This document shows, in pieces, positions 27,480 to 36,830 of a DNA stretch of 64,000 bases. The stretch is from Pseudogulbenkiania ferrooxidans 2002 (GTDB lineage: Bacteria > Pseudomonadota > Gammaproteobacteria > Burkholderiales > Chromobacteriaceae), in assembly GCF_000174355.1 (NCBI RefSeq), contig NZ_ACIS01000005.1, positions 299,274-363,273 on the forward strand, given 5' to 3'. Position 1 is the first letter of the stretch. The number at the start of each line of letters is the position of its first letter. The notes under the pieces were generated by a model that was not told the origin of the DNA, did not search any database, and saw only the letters and a program-made list of their open reading frames with translations. The translations under genes and the position numbers were made by a program.

Positions 27480-28013
27480 ATGCGAAAACCACTTGCCATG
27501 ATACTTGCCGCGTCGCTGGCAACAACCGTGGCGCAGGCTCAAACCATGGACGCACCGGACATGGCGCACATGGACCATGCGGCACACATGGTGGCCATCG
27601 CCCGCCAGCAGGCGGAAGTGGCGCAACGAGGCAAAGAAGTGATGCCGTTCGATTTGAGCGCAACCCAGCACATTTTCACCAAAACGCCGGAGGGCGGCAT
27701 TCAGCGGGTCGTGGCACGACGCGCCGAAGACGCCGAGCAGGTGCGGCAGATCAGGCAGCACCTCGAAGACATCCGGAAACAGTTCTCGCAAGGCGATTTT
27801 TCCGGACCGCGCCATATCCACGGCGAACAGATGCCTGGACTATCGGCGCTTCAGGCGGCCAAGCCCGGTCAAATCGCCGTTACGTACCGCGCCATTCCCG
27901 AGGGTGCGGAGCTGATCTACTCGACGGCCGACTCGCGGCTTGTTACCGCGCTGCATGACTGGTTCGACGCGCAAGTATCCGACCACGGCAAGGATGCCGT
28001 AGCGGGCCACTGA
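27480..28013 (+). CDS. Exported His/Met-rich protein of unknown function
   Basis: 177 residues. Signal peptide MRKPLAMILAASLATTVAQA, then a Met/His-rich mature N-terminus (QTMDAPDMAHMDHAAHM) and a conserved body (FDLSATQHIFTKTPEGGIQRVVARRAEDAEQVRQIRQHLEDI... to GDFSGPRHIHG). Relatives are often labelled aspartate carbamoyltransferase in databases, but none of that enzyme's motifs is present, so that name is best ignored. GGAGAACGACG precedes the ATG. Location next to cadR/cadA and the Met/His motif suggest a periplasmic metal-related role (inference). Confidence 0.78.
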   Translation: MRKPLAMILAASLATTVAQAQTMDAPDMAHMDHAAHMVAIARQQAEVAQRGKEVMPFDLSATQHIFTKTPEGGIQRVVARRAEDAEQVRQIRQHLEDIRKQFSQGDFSGPRHIHGEQMPGLSALQAAKPGQIAVTYRAIPEGAELIYSTADSRLVTALHDWFDAQVSDHGKDAVAGH

Positions 28014-28116
28014 CACGGCTGTATCGCCGATAACATCGAGCCCACCCGGCGAAACCGCCGCGCAGGGCGGTCGCATCGCCGCTGCCTGCGCAGCATCCAT
28101 GATGTGCAGGAATGCC

Positions 28117-28611
28117 TTATGCGTGCTTGTGCGGCAGAAGGGGACTCTCCTCATGGCCGCAGCGACTGCCGCCGAGGTGGCTCGCCGGCGTCGCCGGGCC
28201 TCGCCACGCCACGTCGCCAGGTTGATCCAGCTCGCGCAAGATGCCGCAATCGCGCGTGGCCCGGGCCGCCAGACACTGGCCACGCAGATCGATCAATTGC
28301 CTTTCCAGGGCCTGCAGCTCGGCCATCCTGGCCTGCACATGCTGCAGGTGGGCATCGATCAGTTCGTTGATCGACTCGCAGCTGGCATCCGGCTCGACGC
28401 GAGCCTGGAGCAGCGCCCGAATCTCGCCATGCGTCATGTCCAGCGCCCGGCAGCGGCGGATGAACGTCAGTCGCTCCACGTGGCTGTGGTCGTACCTGCG
28501 GTAGTTGTTGGCCTGATCGCGCACCGCCGCCGGCAGCAGACCCTCGCGTTCGTAGTAGCGCACGGTTTCCACCGGGCAGCCCGCCTGTTTTGCCAATTCA
28601 CCGATTTTCAT
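28117..28611 (-). CDS. cadR: Cd(II)/Pb(II)-responsive MerR-family regulator
   Basis: 164 residues. MerR helix-turn-helix MKIGELAKQAGCPVETVRYYEREGLLP, a dimerisation helix, and the metal-site cysteines of the CadR/PbrR group: Cys in RRCRALDM, in ASCESIN and in RDCGILREL. A His-containing tail (LPHKHA) closes the protein. Divergent from cadA, whose promoter it should distort and activate when metal is bound. ATG at 28611 chosen from family alignment. Confidence 0.92.
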   Translation of the reverse strand: MKIGELAKQAGCPVETVRYYEREGLLPAAVRDQANNYRRYDHSHVERLTFIRRCRALDMTHGEIRALLQARVEPDASCESINELIDAHLQHVQARMAELQALERQLIDLRGQCLAARATRDCGILRELDQPGDVAWRGPATPASHLGGSRCGHEESPLLPHKHA

Positions 28612-28628
28612 TTGCCGCCCTTTGTTGC

Positions 28629-28659
28629 TTGACCCTGCAGTAACTACAGGGTGTTCAAT
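28629..28659 (+). promoter_or_regulatory. CadR-controlled cadA promoter
   Basis: TTGACC (28629-28634) and TTCAAT (28654-28659) are 19 bp apart, the over-long spacing typical of MerR-type promoters. Between them ACCCTGCAGT and its near complement ACTACAGGGT form the regulator dyad, matching the known PbrR/CadR operator pattern. Confidence 0.85.
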
Positions 28660-28691
28660 GCACAGCATACGATGAAAAACGGAGCCTCACC

Positions 28692-31001
28692 ATGGCCGGC
28701 TGCTGCGACCACGACCCCAATAACGAACCCGACCCCTTGAAGCGGCATGTTGTCCCGGTTCAAAGCCATGCGGGCCCGAAGTATCGTGTGGCTCCGATGA
28801 CAGCACAAAGCCATCGGCACGACCACGCTCACGATCATGCCATTGGCCAGTGCTGCGCTCCCGCCGCGATCGCCTTAGGCGCGCTCGCCGCACCGGAAAC
28901 GGTCGCGGACGGTATGCGAACCACCATGCGCATCATGCAGATGGACTGCCCCACAGAAGAGGCGCTGATTCGCCAGAAACTGGGAAAGATGGCGTCCGTC
29001 AAGAACCTCGAGTTCAACCTGATGCAGCGGGTGCTGACGGTGGTGCATGCCCCCGAGGCGCTGGCCCCGATCCTGGAGGCGGTGCGCTCTCTCGGCTTCG
29101 AACCCGAAGTCCCGGATGCCCAAGGCCAGCTTGCAAAACCTGTGGTGCAGAAGAAACCGTGGTGGCCTTTGACTCTTGCCGGCACGGCGGCCATCGCCTC
29201 GGAGGCGGCGGGGTGGGGCGGTTTGCCGGGCAACCTGTCCGCCGCACTGGCCATTATCGCGGTCGCTTCATGCGGGCTGACCACCTACAAGAAGGGATGG
29301 GTGGCGATTCGCCACCGCAACCTGAACATCAACGCTCTCATGAGCATCGCCGTGACCGGCGCGCTGTTGTTGGGGCAGTGGCCCGAGGCGGCCATGGTGA
29401 TGGTGCTGTTCACGCTCGCCGAACTGATCGAGGCCAAGTCGCTCGACCGGGCCCGTCATGCGATCAAGAGGCTGATGGAACTGGCACCGGAGGTGGCGAC
29501 CAGTTTGCAAGCCGACGGGACGTGGCAGGAGGTCGAGGCCAGGACGGTGACGGTGGGCAGCCTGGTCCGGGTCCGGCCCGGCGAGCGTATCGGGCTCGAT
29601 GGCGAGATCGTGCGCGGCCGCTCCAGCATCAACCAGGCACCGATCACGGGTGAGAGCCTGCCGGTCGACAAGGGCGAGGGCGACGCCGTATTTGCCGGCA
29701 CCATCAACCAGTCGGGCTCCTTCGAGTACCGCGTCACGTCTGTAGCGGCCGATACCACGTTGGCGCGCATCATTCATGCTGTCGAACAAGCACAAGGTTC
29801 AAAAGCACCGACGCAGCGCTTTGTCGACCAGTTCGCCCGCGTCTATACCCCGGCCGTGTTCGCCATTGCCCTGGCCGTGGCCGTACTGCCGCCCTGGCTG
29901 CTGGGCGGCAACTGGCACGACTGGATCTACAAGGCGCTGGTCTTGCTGGTGATCGCCTGTCCGTGTGCGCTGGTGATTTCCACTCCGGTCACCATCGTCA
30001 GCGGCCTGGCCGCCGCGGCTCGCCATGGCATTCTGATCAAGGGCGGCATCTATCTGGAGCAAGGCCGCCTGCTGAAATGGCTGGCGCTCGACAAGACCGG
30101 CACCATTACCCATGGCCAACCGCAACAAACCGACTTCAAGCTACACGCTGACGTCGCAGCGGAACACTGCCGCCGCCTGGCGGCCAGCCTGGCCGGCCGT
30201 TCTGACCACCCCGTATCGCAAGCCATCGCCAACCAGGCCGAACAGGACGGCATCAAACGGGACAATGTCGCCGCTTTCGAGGCGCTACCGGGGCGCGGCG
30301 TACGCGGCATGATCGCCGGCAAGCGCTACTTTCTCGGCAATCATCGCCTGGTGCATGAACTCGATCGGTGCGCTCCTTCGCTGGAGGCGCGCCTCGATGA
30401 GCTGGAACGCCAGGGCAAAAGCGTCGTCATGCTCATCGACGAACACCAGGTCCTGGCCTTGTTCGCCGTGGCCGACACGGTCAAGAGCTCCAGTCGCGAC
30501 GCCATCGCCGAACTGCACGCATTAGGAGTCAAGACGGTCATGCTGACCGGCGACAACCCACATACGGCAGAAGCGATAGCGAAGCAAGTGGGCATCGACC
30601 AGGTTCGCGGTAATCAGATGCCTGAAGACAAGCTGAAAGCCGTCGAATCCTTCGAAAAAGCAGGTCCGGTGGGGATGGTGGGGGATGGCATCAACGACGC
30701 CCCGGCACTGGCTCGTGCCCGCATTGGCTTTGCCATGGGCGCGATGGGCACCGACACGGCGATCGAAACCGCTGACGTCGCCTTGATGGATGACGACTTG
30801 CGCAAGATTCCGACCTTTATCCGCCTGTCGCGTGCCACTCGCGCCGTGCTGCTCCAGAACATTACCCTGGCGCTGGGGATCAAGGGGCTATTCCTGGCAC
30901 TGACCTTGGGCGGACTGGGAACGATGTGGATGGCGGTGTTCGCCGACGTGGGTGCGAGCCTGCTGGTGGTCGGGAATGGCTTGAGGCTGCTGCGACAGTA
31001 G
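28692..31001 (+). CDS. cadA: Cd/Zn/Pb-exporting P1B-type ATPase
   Basis: 769 residues. A His/Cys-rich N-terminus (MAGCCDHDPN; SHRHDHAHDHAIGQCC) is followed by one HMA-like domain with MQMDCPTEEALI. The ATPase core has the TGES loop (ITGESLPVDKG), the membrane metal site CPC near residue 422 (ACPCALVIS), the phosphorylation motif DKTGTIT near residue 467, SDHPVS and GDGINDAPALA. Exports divalent soft metals from the cytoplasm. GGAGCCTCACC precedes the ATG. Controlled by the divergent cadR. Confidence 0.95.
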   Translation: MAGCCDHDPNNEPDPLKRHVVPVQSHAGPKYRVAPMTAQSHRHDHAHDHAIGQCCAPAAIALGALAAPETVADGMRTTMRIMQMDCPTEEALIRQKLGKMASVKNLEFNLMQRVLTVVHAPEALAPILEAVRSLGFEPEVPDAQGQLAKPVVQKKPWWPLTLAGTAAIASEAAGWGGLPGNLSAALAIIAVASCGLTTYKKGWVAIRHRNLNINALMSIAVTGALLLGQWPEAAMVMVLFTLAELIEAKSLDRARHAIKRLMELAPEVATSLQADGTWQEVEARTVTVGSLVRVRPGERIGLDGEIVRGRSSINQAPITGESLPVDKGEGDAVFAGTINQSGSFEYRVTSVAADTTLARIIHAVEQAQGSKAPTQRFVDQFARVYTPAVFAIALAVAVLPPWLLGGNWHDWIYKALVLLVIACPCALVISTPVTIVSGLAAAARHGILIKGGIYLEQGRLLKWLALDKTGTITHGQPQQTDFKLHADVAAEHCRRLAASLAGRSDHPVSQAIANQAEQDGIKRDNVAAFEALPGRGVRGMIAGKRYFLGNHRLVHELDRCAPSLEARLDELERQGKSVVMLIDEHQVLALFAVADTVKSSSRDAIAELHALGVKTVMLTGDNPHTAEAIAKQVGIDQVRGNQMPEDKLKAVESFEKAGPVGMVGDGINDAPALARARIGFAMGAMGTDTAIETADVALMDDDLRKIPTFIRLSRATRAVLLQNITLALGIKGLFLALTLGGLGTMWMAVFADVGASLLVVGNGLRLLRQ

Positions 31002-31049
31002 GCATCGTCCACAGCCCTCATTCCGGACAGCCAATCGGTATCGGCCGCT

Positions 31050-31535
31050 TCAATCCGGCACCGGCAGGCGGCTGGACGATTTGACTTCCCGCAGCGCGAG
31101 GCTCGACTGGATCGAGTGAACACCCGGCATCTTGCGCAGCACGTTCTCGACGAAATCGCTGTAGCCATCCAGGTTTTCCGCCACCACCTGCAGCAAGTAG
31201 TCGGCCGCCCCCGTGATCTTGTGGCAGGCCAATACCTCCGGACGATCCCGTATCGCCTCCTCGAAGCGATTGGGCGCCTCGTCGGCATGCACGGCGAAGC
31301 TCACGCTGACGAAGGCCAGCACGTCGTAGCCCAGTTTGCGGCGATCGAGGTTGGCCTGGTAGTCCTTGATGTAGCCCTCGTCCTCCAGCCGCTTGAGCCG
31401 ACGCCAGCACGGCGTCACGCTCAGCGAGAGCTGTTCGGCCAACTTAGGGTTGGACAGGGCACCATCCTGCTGCAACAGGCGCAAGATGGTCCGATCCGTC
31501 GTATCCAGCTCATGCCTTGGTTTGTTTCCGCTCAT
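31050..31535 (-). CDS. Lrp/AsnC-family transcriptional regulator
   Basis: 161 residues. N-terminal helix-turn-helix LDTTDRTILRLLQQDGALSNPKLAEQLSLSVTPCWRRLKRLEDEGYI, then the RAM effector domain (LAFVSVSFAVH...CHKITGAADYLLQVVAENLDGYSDFVENVLRKMPGV). Divergent from the acetylpolyamine amidohydrolase gene with 125 bp between starts, suggesting it controls that gene in response to an amino acid or polyamine-related ligand. Confidence 0.9.
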   Translation of the reverse strand: MSGNKPRHELDTTDRTILRLLQQDGALSNPKLAEQLSLSVTPCWRRLKRLEDEGYIKDYQANLDRRKLGYDVLAFVSVSFAVHADEAPNRFEEAIRDRPEVLACHKITGAADYLLQVVAENLDGYSDFVENVLRKMPGVHSIQSSLALREVKSSSRLPVPD

Positions 31536-31561
31536 TTTCGCTGCTTTGTGAGTTTATCTTT

Positions 31562-31584
31562 CTCAAAGAATAGCTATTTTTGAG
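31562..31584. promoter_or_regulatory. Candidate Lrp-type operator
   Basis: CTCAAAGAATAGCTATTTTTGAG, an imperfect 23-bp dyad with a TAGCTA centre in an AT-rich stretch, stands out from the GC-rich surroundings and lies midway between the divergent lrp-like and amidohydrolase genes. Confidence 0.5.
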
Positions 31585-31660
31585 TTCAAAAAGCAAAACA
31601 CATCCCGCCGGCAGACTACATACTTGTTCCCGTCATCTTCTTCACCGGATTGCCCACGCC

Positions 31661-32692
31661 ATGCTGACCGTCTACAGCCAAGCCCACCGGCTGCACCATG
31701 CCACCGAACTGAAAGACGGCCTGATCAAGCCGTGCTTCGAAATGCCCAGCCGGGCCGATACCATCCTCGCCCGAGTGCAGTCGGTCGGCCTGGGCGAGGT
31801 GATCGTCCCGCGCGACTACGACACCTCCCGCTATGCCCGCGTGCACAGCGAGCGCTATGTGCGCTTTCTCGAAAACGCCTGGGCCGAATGGAGCGCGCTG
31901 GGCCGCACGCACGATGCCTTGCCGCTGATCTGGCCGGTACGCGATCTGCGCAGCGACATCGAGCCCGAGCACATCGACGGCAAGCTGGGCCTCTACGCCA
32001 TGGACGCCGGCGTGGCGATCACCGCCGGCACCTGGGAAGCGGTGCGCACCAGCGCCAACCTGGCCCTGACCGGTATGGCCAAGCTTGAAGAGGGCGAACA
32101 CAGTGCCTTTGCGCTGTGCCGCCCGCCCGGCCACCACGCCGCCGCCGAATACATGGGCGGTTACTGCTACCTGAACAACGCGGCCATCGCCGCCCAGGCC
32201 TGCCTCGATGGCGGCGCCAAACGCGTGGCGGTGCTCGACGTCGATTACCACCACGGCAATGGCACCCAGAGCATCTTCTACCAGCGCGCCGACGCGATGT
32301 TCGTGTCCCTGCACGGCGACCCGAAACAGTCCTACCCCTATTTCCTGGGGCACCGGGACGAGCAGGGCGCCGGCGCCGGGCTGGGCTTCAATCACAACTA
32401 CCCGCTGCCGCACGGCACCGCCTGGGACGGCTACGGCGAGGCGCTCGCCCACGCCTGCCGCACCATCGCCGCCTACGCACCGGACGCGGTGGTAGTGTCG
32501 CTGGGGGTGGATACCTTCAAGGACGACCCGATCAGCCACTTCCAGCTCGATAACGAGGATTTCCTGCGCATCGGCGTGACTATCGCCGGCATCGGCCGAC
32601 CCGCCCTGTTCGTGATGGAAGGGGGCTACATGGTCGACGACATAGGCGTCAACGCGGTGAACGTACTGCGGGGTTTCGAGGCAGCGCGCTGA
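31661..32692 (+). CDS. Histone-deacetylase-fold acetylpolyamine amidohydrolase
   Basis: 343 residues. Zinc hydrolase of the arginase/deacetylase fold. Visible signatures: CRPPGHHAAAEYMGGYCYLNNAAIAA (catalytic His pair), VAVLDVDYHHGNGTQSIFY (zinc Asp and His), VVSLGVDTFKDDP (second zinc Asp) and the C-terminal MEGGYMVDD. The opening MLTVYSQAHRLHHATELKDG resembles bacterial AphA-type enzymes that remove acetyl groups from acetylated polyamines. The ATG at 31661 fits family starts; an extension to 31580 runs through the putative operator. Confidence 0.88.
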   Translation: MLTVYSQAHRLHHATELKDGLIKPCFEMPSRADTILARVQSVGLGEVIVPRDYDTSRYARVHSERYVRFLENAWAEWSALGRTHDALPLIWPVRDLRSDIEPEHIDGKLGLYAMDAGVAITAGTWEAVRTSANLALTGMAKLEEGEHSAFALCRPPGHHAAAEYMGGYCYLNNAAIAAQACLDGGAKRVAVLDVDYHHGNGTQSIFYQRADAMFVSLHGDPKQSYPYFLGHRDEQGAGAGLGFNHNYPLPHGTAWDGYGEALAHACRTIAAYAPDAVVVSLGVDTFKDDPISHFQLDNEDFLRIGVTIAGIGRPALFVMEGGYMVDDIGVNAVNVLRGFEAAR

Positions 32693-32861
32693 GTCTGTCG
32701 AGTTGACGGCCCCAGGCGGCGAGGCTGATGCATAAATGTCATCGGCCAGTGAAATAAACGCGCTTTGCCCAGTATGGCAGTGCCCGTAATATCGCCCATG
32801 CAATCACGGGCCACGCGGCAACCGTGCCCCATCCACGCCATCAACGAGCAAGAGAATTCTG

Positions 32862-33344
32862 ATGAACATAACCATTCGCCCTGCCCATAGAGAAGATGCC
32901 GCGCTGATTCAGCGCTTTATCACCGAGCTGGCCATTTACGAGAAAGCTGGCGACCAGGTGGCCGCCACCGTGACGTCCATCGAAGTCAGCCTGTTCGGTG
33001 AGGATTCGCCGGCTCGCGCGCTGATCTGTGAAGTAAATGGCGAGGCGGCGGGCTATGCCATCTACTTCTTCAATTACTCCACCTGGCAGGCGAAAAAGGG
33101 GTTATATCTCGAGGATTTGTATATTTCGCCAGCCATGCGCGGTGATGGCGCCGGCAAACGCATGCTGCAGCATCTGGCGGCCATCGCGGTGGAAAACGGC
33201 TGCGGCCGTTTCGAGTGGAGCGTGCTGGACTGGAATCAGCCCGCCATCGATTTCTACCGGTCGATCGGCGCCGAGCCGCAAGACGAGTGGGTGCGCTACC
33301 GCATGTCGGGTTCCCCGCTGCGAGACTTTGCCGCCAGCGCCTGA
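32862..33344 (+). CDS. SSAT-like GNAT acetyltransferase
   Basis: 160 residues. GNAT fold strongly resembling spermidine/spermine N1-acetyltransferase: FITELAIYEKAGDQVAAT, YAIYFFNYSTWQAKKGLYLEDLYI, the acetyl-CoA loop RGDGAGKRM and VLDWNQPAIDFYRSIGAEP. Members acetylate polyamines or thialysine-like amines. Separated by 169 bp from the amidohydrolase gene, on the same strand, which suggests opposing enzymes of one polyamine acetylation cycle; true substrate unproven. Confidence 0.85.
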   Translation: MNITIRPAHREDAALIQRFITELAIYEKAGDQVAATVTSIEVSLFGEDSPARALICEVNGEAAGYAIYFFNYSTWQAKKGLYLEDLYISPAMRGDGAGKRMLQHLAAIAVENGCGRFEWSVLDWNQPAIDFYRSIGAEPQDEWVRYRMSGSPLRDFAASA

Positions 33345-33459
33345 GGCGATCGTAGGTCCACCGGAAATGCCACGCGTCAACGATGTGAACCTGGCTCGCT
33401 TATCACGAAGGCGAAGGCTTTGGAGCCGGTGAGGCCGAGGGGGTGTCAACCCAAAGCAA

Positions 33460-33487
33460 AGAGGGTGCCCAAGGCACCCTCTCTGCT
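33460..33487. terminator. Bidirectional terminator between acetyltransferase and chemoreceptor genes
   Basis: AGAGGGTGCC (33460-33469), loop CAA, then GGCACCCTCT (33473-33482), followed on plus by CTGCTTTATTT and on minus by TTGCTTTGG. Suits the two converging genes. Confidence 0.75.
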
Positions 33488-33526
33488 TTATTTAGAACGG
33501 AGCACGGTCAAGCGGCAAGCCGTTTC

Positions 33527-35200
33527 TCAGCCTTGCAGCAGCGCCTCGTGCTGCAGTCCGAACATCAGGCCGCCCCAGTGCCGCCCCTGGTGGTAGATCG
33601 GCACCGAGACCAGCGCGAAGATGTCGCCGACGTCGCGCACGTAGGCCTGGAACAGGAACTCGCTCTTGTCGGTGCTGGTTCGATGCAGCATCGGGTTGCC
33701 CTTGTGGAAGCGCTTGTCGCGGCTTACCAGCGTGTTGCGTGCCACGTCGTCGGTCTGCGGCTGGCAGTATTTGCTGACGTGGGTGGGAGGATAGGCCTCG
33801 TCGCCGACGCAGATCACCGCCAGGTCGCAGCCCGGCATGTCGGCGGCCAGCCGGTCGAAGTAGGGGCGGAAGAGCTGCTCGTAGGCCTTGTCGTAACTGG
33901 TGTGGTACTGCTGCGGGTTGGTACCGGGAATCGGCTTGAAGGACTTGTCGAACAGATCGAGCCCCTGGGCGGCGAGCTGCTCGAGCATCGCTTCACACTC
34001 CACCTTGCTCTGGCGCAACCGGGCGGTGATGCGGTCGAACGCGGCGTCGGCCACCTGGAACAGGCCGAGTTTGGCCATGACCTGTTCGGCCGAACCGATC
34101 AGCTCCCGAGAGGGGCCGATGCTGCCCTCCATCAACGTGGACATCTGTTCCGACAACTGATGCATGCGTCCGACGCTGCCGTGGATGTCGCGGTTGTTCT
34201 CGCTCAGTGTGCTCATGGCGCCCTGAATGGCACCGATCTCGCGGTTGACCTGCTGGCTGCCCTGAACGAACTGGTTGAGCTGGCTCGTGGCATCATCCAG
34301 CACGTCGCTCGCCTTGAGGATGCTCTCTGCGATCGACTGTGCCGCCCCTGCCGTCTGCCGCGATTGCTCGTGGATTTCCTGTACCTTGCCGCCGACACTC
34401 GAAGCGAGGGTGTTGGTGCGTTCGGCGAGCTGGCGCACTTCGTCCGCCACCACCGCGAAACCGCGCCCAGCCTCGCCGGCGCGGGCCGCTTCGATGGCGG
34501 CGTTGAGCGCCAGCAGGTTGGTCTGATCGGAAATGCCGCGAATCTGCGCCACGCTGGAGATGATCGCCTCGGTGTCTTCCAGCAGCTTGTCGATGCTCCG
34601 GGTGAAGCCGGTCATGATCTGGGCGGCTTCACGTGCGTTCTGGTTGGCCACCGCCATCTCCTGGCTGGTGCTTTCGGCCCCCTGGGTCAGTTCGCTGGCT
34701 ACGCCGGAGATCACGCTGACGCTGGCACTGACGTTTTCCATTTCGGCGCTGCTGCGTTCGGTGCGGGCGAAGATGCCTTCGGCCAAGGTTTCCTGTTCGC
34801 GCGCCTTGTTGTCTGCATCCTTGATCTGCTTGCCGATCTGCGCCGCCTTGATTGACAGCACGATGTTGTTGTGGCGTACGCCCACCATGGTCTCGCACAC
34901 CGTGCCCCGGTACTTGTTGGCCGATTCCACCGAAGTGCGCAGCGCACCTCCCACCGCCGGGTACTGGTAGGTCAGGTTGCGCGCATGCTTTTGCTGCACA
35001 TGGTGGATCGCCCCTTCGAAGCGGCTGAGCGGCCTGAAAACCTGGTTCACCAACCAGACGGTGCTGGCCGCCAGCAGCACGATGGCCGCGCTGGCGAACC
35101 CAGCGGCCGCCATTCCTGCGCCCTGATTGAGCAGCAGCAGGCTGCCCAGCACCGTCACGGCAAGCTGGCTCAGCACGACCCCAATGAAAATGCGCTTCAT
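33527..35200 (-). CDS. Methyl-accepting chemotaxis protein with C-terminal sensory-type domain
   Basis: 557 residues. Two N-terminal membrane helices ([24 protein letters not shown] and [21 protein letters not shown]) are separated by only a few residues, so there is no periplasmic ligand domain. The cytoplasmic signalling hairpin is intact ([45 protein letters not shown]). After it comes a C-terminal domain of about 150 residues with [24 protein letters not shown] and [24 protein letters not shown], a PAS/Cache-like module known from other chemoreceptors. No CheR-binding pentapeptide at the C-terminus. The start at 35200 has AAGGA upstream. Confidence 0.9.
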   Translation of the reverse strand: MKRIFIGVVLSQLAVTVLGSLLLLNQGAGMAAAGFASAAIVLLAASTVWLVNQVFRPLSRFEGAIHHVQQKHARNLTYQYPAVGGALRTSVESANKYRGTVCETMVGVRHNNIVLSIKAAQIGKQIKDADNKAREQETLAEGIFARTERSSAEMENVSASVSVISGVASELTQGAESTSQEMAVANQNAREAAQIMTGFTRSIDKLLEDTEAIISSVAQIRGISDQTNLLALNAAIEAARAGEAGRGFAVVADEVRQLAERTNTLASSVGGKVQEIHEQSRQTAGAAQSIAESILKASDVLDDATSQLNQFVQGSQQVNREIGAIQGAMSTLSENNRDIHGSVGRMHQLSEQMSTLMEGSIGPSRELIGSAEQVMAKLGLFQVADAAFDRITARLRQSKVECEAMLEQLAAQGLDLFDKSFKPIPGTNPQQYHTSYDKAYEQLFRPYFDRLAADMPGCDLAVICVGDEAYPPTHVSKYCQPQTDDVARNTLVSRDKRFHKGNPMLHRTSTDKSEFLFQAYVRDVGDIFALVSVPIYHQGRHWGGLMFGLQHEALLQG

Positions 35201-35333
35201 GTATTTTTTCCTTTTTTGTCGTTCTTTTTTTCTGCAACGCCGATGGCGCCCTGCCGCCATGCCTTGTGCGGGTGCATGGTGCGGCGGCACGCGCCTTATC
35301 GACGTTGCTGGTCCCAATGAGGAGGCGGCGCGG

Positions 35334-36464
35334 TCAGACGAGTTCGGTGGCGTCCTCCGTGGCAGCGGCCCTGTCCCGATGCCGGCCCGGCGGCTCGGCG
35401 AGATCCAGCGCGGCGGCGTGGTCGCGGCAGAAAGCTTGCCCGGCACGGTAGCCGACGTCGAACAGCAATTCGAGGTTGGAACTGGTCCAATCCATCACCT
35501 GCGGCCAGTGCTCGTCAGGAATGCCGCCCATCAGGTCCACTTTAAGCAGCTGACGTTTTGGCTGGCCGGTAGCGGGGTCGATGTTGTGCTTGTATTCGAA
35601 CAGGCGGATGTCGTCCTTGGCGATTTCCACCAGCGGCGTGATGATCGAGTGCACCCAGGCGTCGTAGAGCCCGCGCGGCTTGCGGATCAGCTTGTCGGCA
35701 CCGAGGATGTCGAACACCACCAGCGTGTCGATGTCGCAGTGCTTGCCGGGTGAGGCCGGGTCGTCGTTCACCAGCGCCTTGAAGTTGAGCGTATCGATGG
35801 CGGCGCCTTCAATGTAATCCTCGCCGTCCAGGGTGTAGGGCGGGTAGATCAGCGGGAAGGAGAAGGCCGCCTTGAGGTGCTCAGGCGTGATCTCATCTTT
35901 GCCCCAGATGACCATCTTCTCGCGGTTCATGTTATAGGCATTGATGTAGAACTCGGGCGCTACGGCGGTGATGGCGTCGAAGTCGACGACCTGCTCGGCA
36001 AACGGCAGGTGAGCGCACAGGCCCAGGCTCGATGGCGACAGGTTGCTGGGCGACATCGTGGCGAGACCGAGCTTGACCCAGTCTGAAAACAGCCCGCTGC
36101 CAAACGGCGAGCTGGGATCGAAGAACGGGGCGGTGAAGGGGTTGCGGGCGAGCCAGTCGCGATACGCGGCGGCTTCGGCCCCCGGTTTCATGAAGACCTT
36201 GTAATTGACCGGCAGCATGCCGTAGATCGGGTCCGAGACGCCAATTTGCGCCCACTGCCGCAATGCCTCTATGGGATCGCCGGCCTTGGGGGCGGCATAG
36301 AGCAAGCCCATCAGCGCACCGGCCCCTGAGGTGGAAATCACGTCGAACTCCACCCCATGCTCCAGGAAGGCAACCAAAGCTCCCGCCATCAGCGTGGAAT
36401 TGGGGGCGCCACCGCCTATCAGCAGGGCTTTCTTGTGCTTCTTTGTCACTGCCTTTTCTGCCAT
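35334..36464 (-). CDS. Patatin-like protein with altered catalytic motifs
   Basis: 376 residues. Patatin fold segments are recognisable: the oxyanion-hole region [32 protein letters not shown], the nucleophile elbow and the C-terminal acid motif. The elbow reads STSGAG where GxSxG is expected, and the acid motif reads YIEGAAID where DG(A/G) is expected, so both catalytic elements are changed. It may therefore be a non-hydrolytic lipid-binding protein or a divergent enzyme. GGAGA stands 6 nt before the ATG at 36464; an upstream ATG at 36470 is too close to it. Confidence 0.75.
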   Translation of the reverse strand: MAEKAVTKKHKKALLIGGGAPNSTLMAGALVAFLEHGVEFDVISTSGAGALMGLLYAAPKAGDPIEALRQWAQIGVSDPIYGMLPVNYKVFMKPGAEAAAYRDWLARNPFTAPFFDPSSPFGSGLFSDWVKLGLATMSPSNLSPSSLGLCAHLPFAEQVVDFDAITAVAPEFYINAYNMNREKMVIWGKDEITPEHLKAAFSFPLIYPPYTLDGEDYIEGAAIDTLNFKALVNDDPASPGKHCDIDTLVVFDILGADKLIRKPRGLYDAWVHSIITPLVEIAKDDIRLFEYKHNIDPATGQPKRQLLKVDLMGGIPDEHWPQVMDWTSSNLELLFDVGYRAGQAFCRDHAAALDLAEPPGRHRDRAAATEDATELV

Positions 36465-36830
36465 GGTCATTCTCCAGACTAACATCGCCATATCATAATA
36501 AAAACCAAATGTAATTGCCGATAGAATTTTTGCCGATTGTCAGGTTACGAATGCAAGGCAATATCTCATGAAGTCTGCACGATCATTATGAAAATTGATT
36601 GATCTCGAGGCGTGCCGGAAACCTTCCGACAACGACACCTGACGGGCGGGCACAACACCTTGCGAGGCGCCGCCTCCCACAGAGTCCTCCTCGGCCGACG
36701 CTGTGGTACACAGGCGCGTCGCGATTGGGTATGCTGTTACCGTTCGGTGACAAAATTGCCGGGCTGGCGGGCCGCACCTACCGCAACACAACAAGGGTGC
36801 CCAATAACCACACGTTATGGAGCAGATACC
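36465..36830. other. 366-bp region between patatin-like and dehydrogenase genes
   Basis: Divergent promoter region. The first 130 bp are clearly AT-richer than the surroundings (ATATCATAATAAAAACC near 36488), as expected for promoters. No ORF of recognisable family, no repeat and no clear operator was found. The in-frame extension of the dehydrogenase ORF into it (to 36612) has no family similarity. Confidence 0.5.

Noticed and set aside
27480-28013. Aspartate carbamoyltransferase
   Set aside because: Signal peptide and absence of carbamoyl-phosphate and aspartate binding motifs exclude it.
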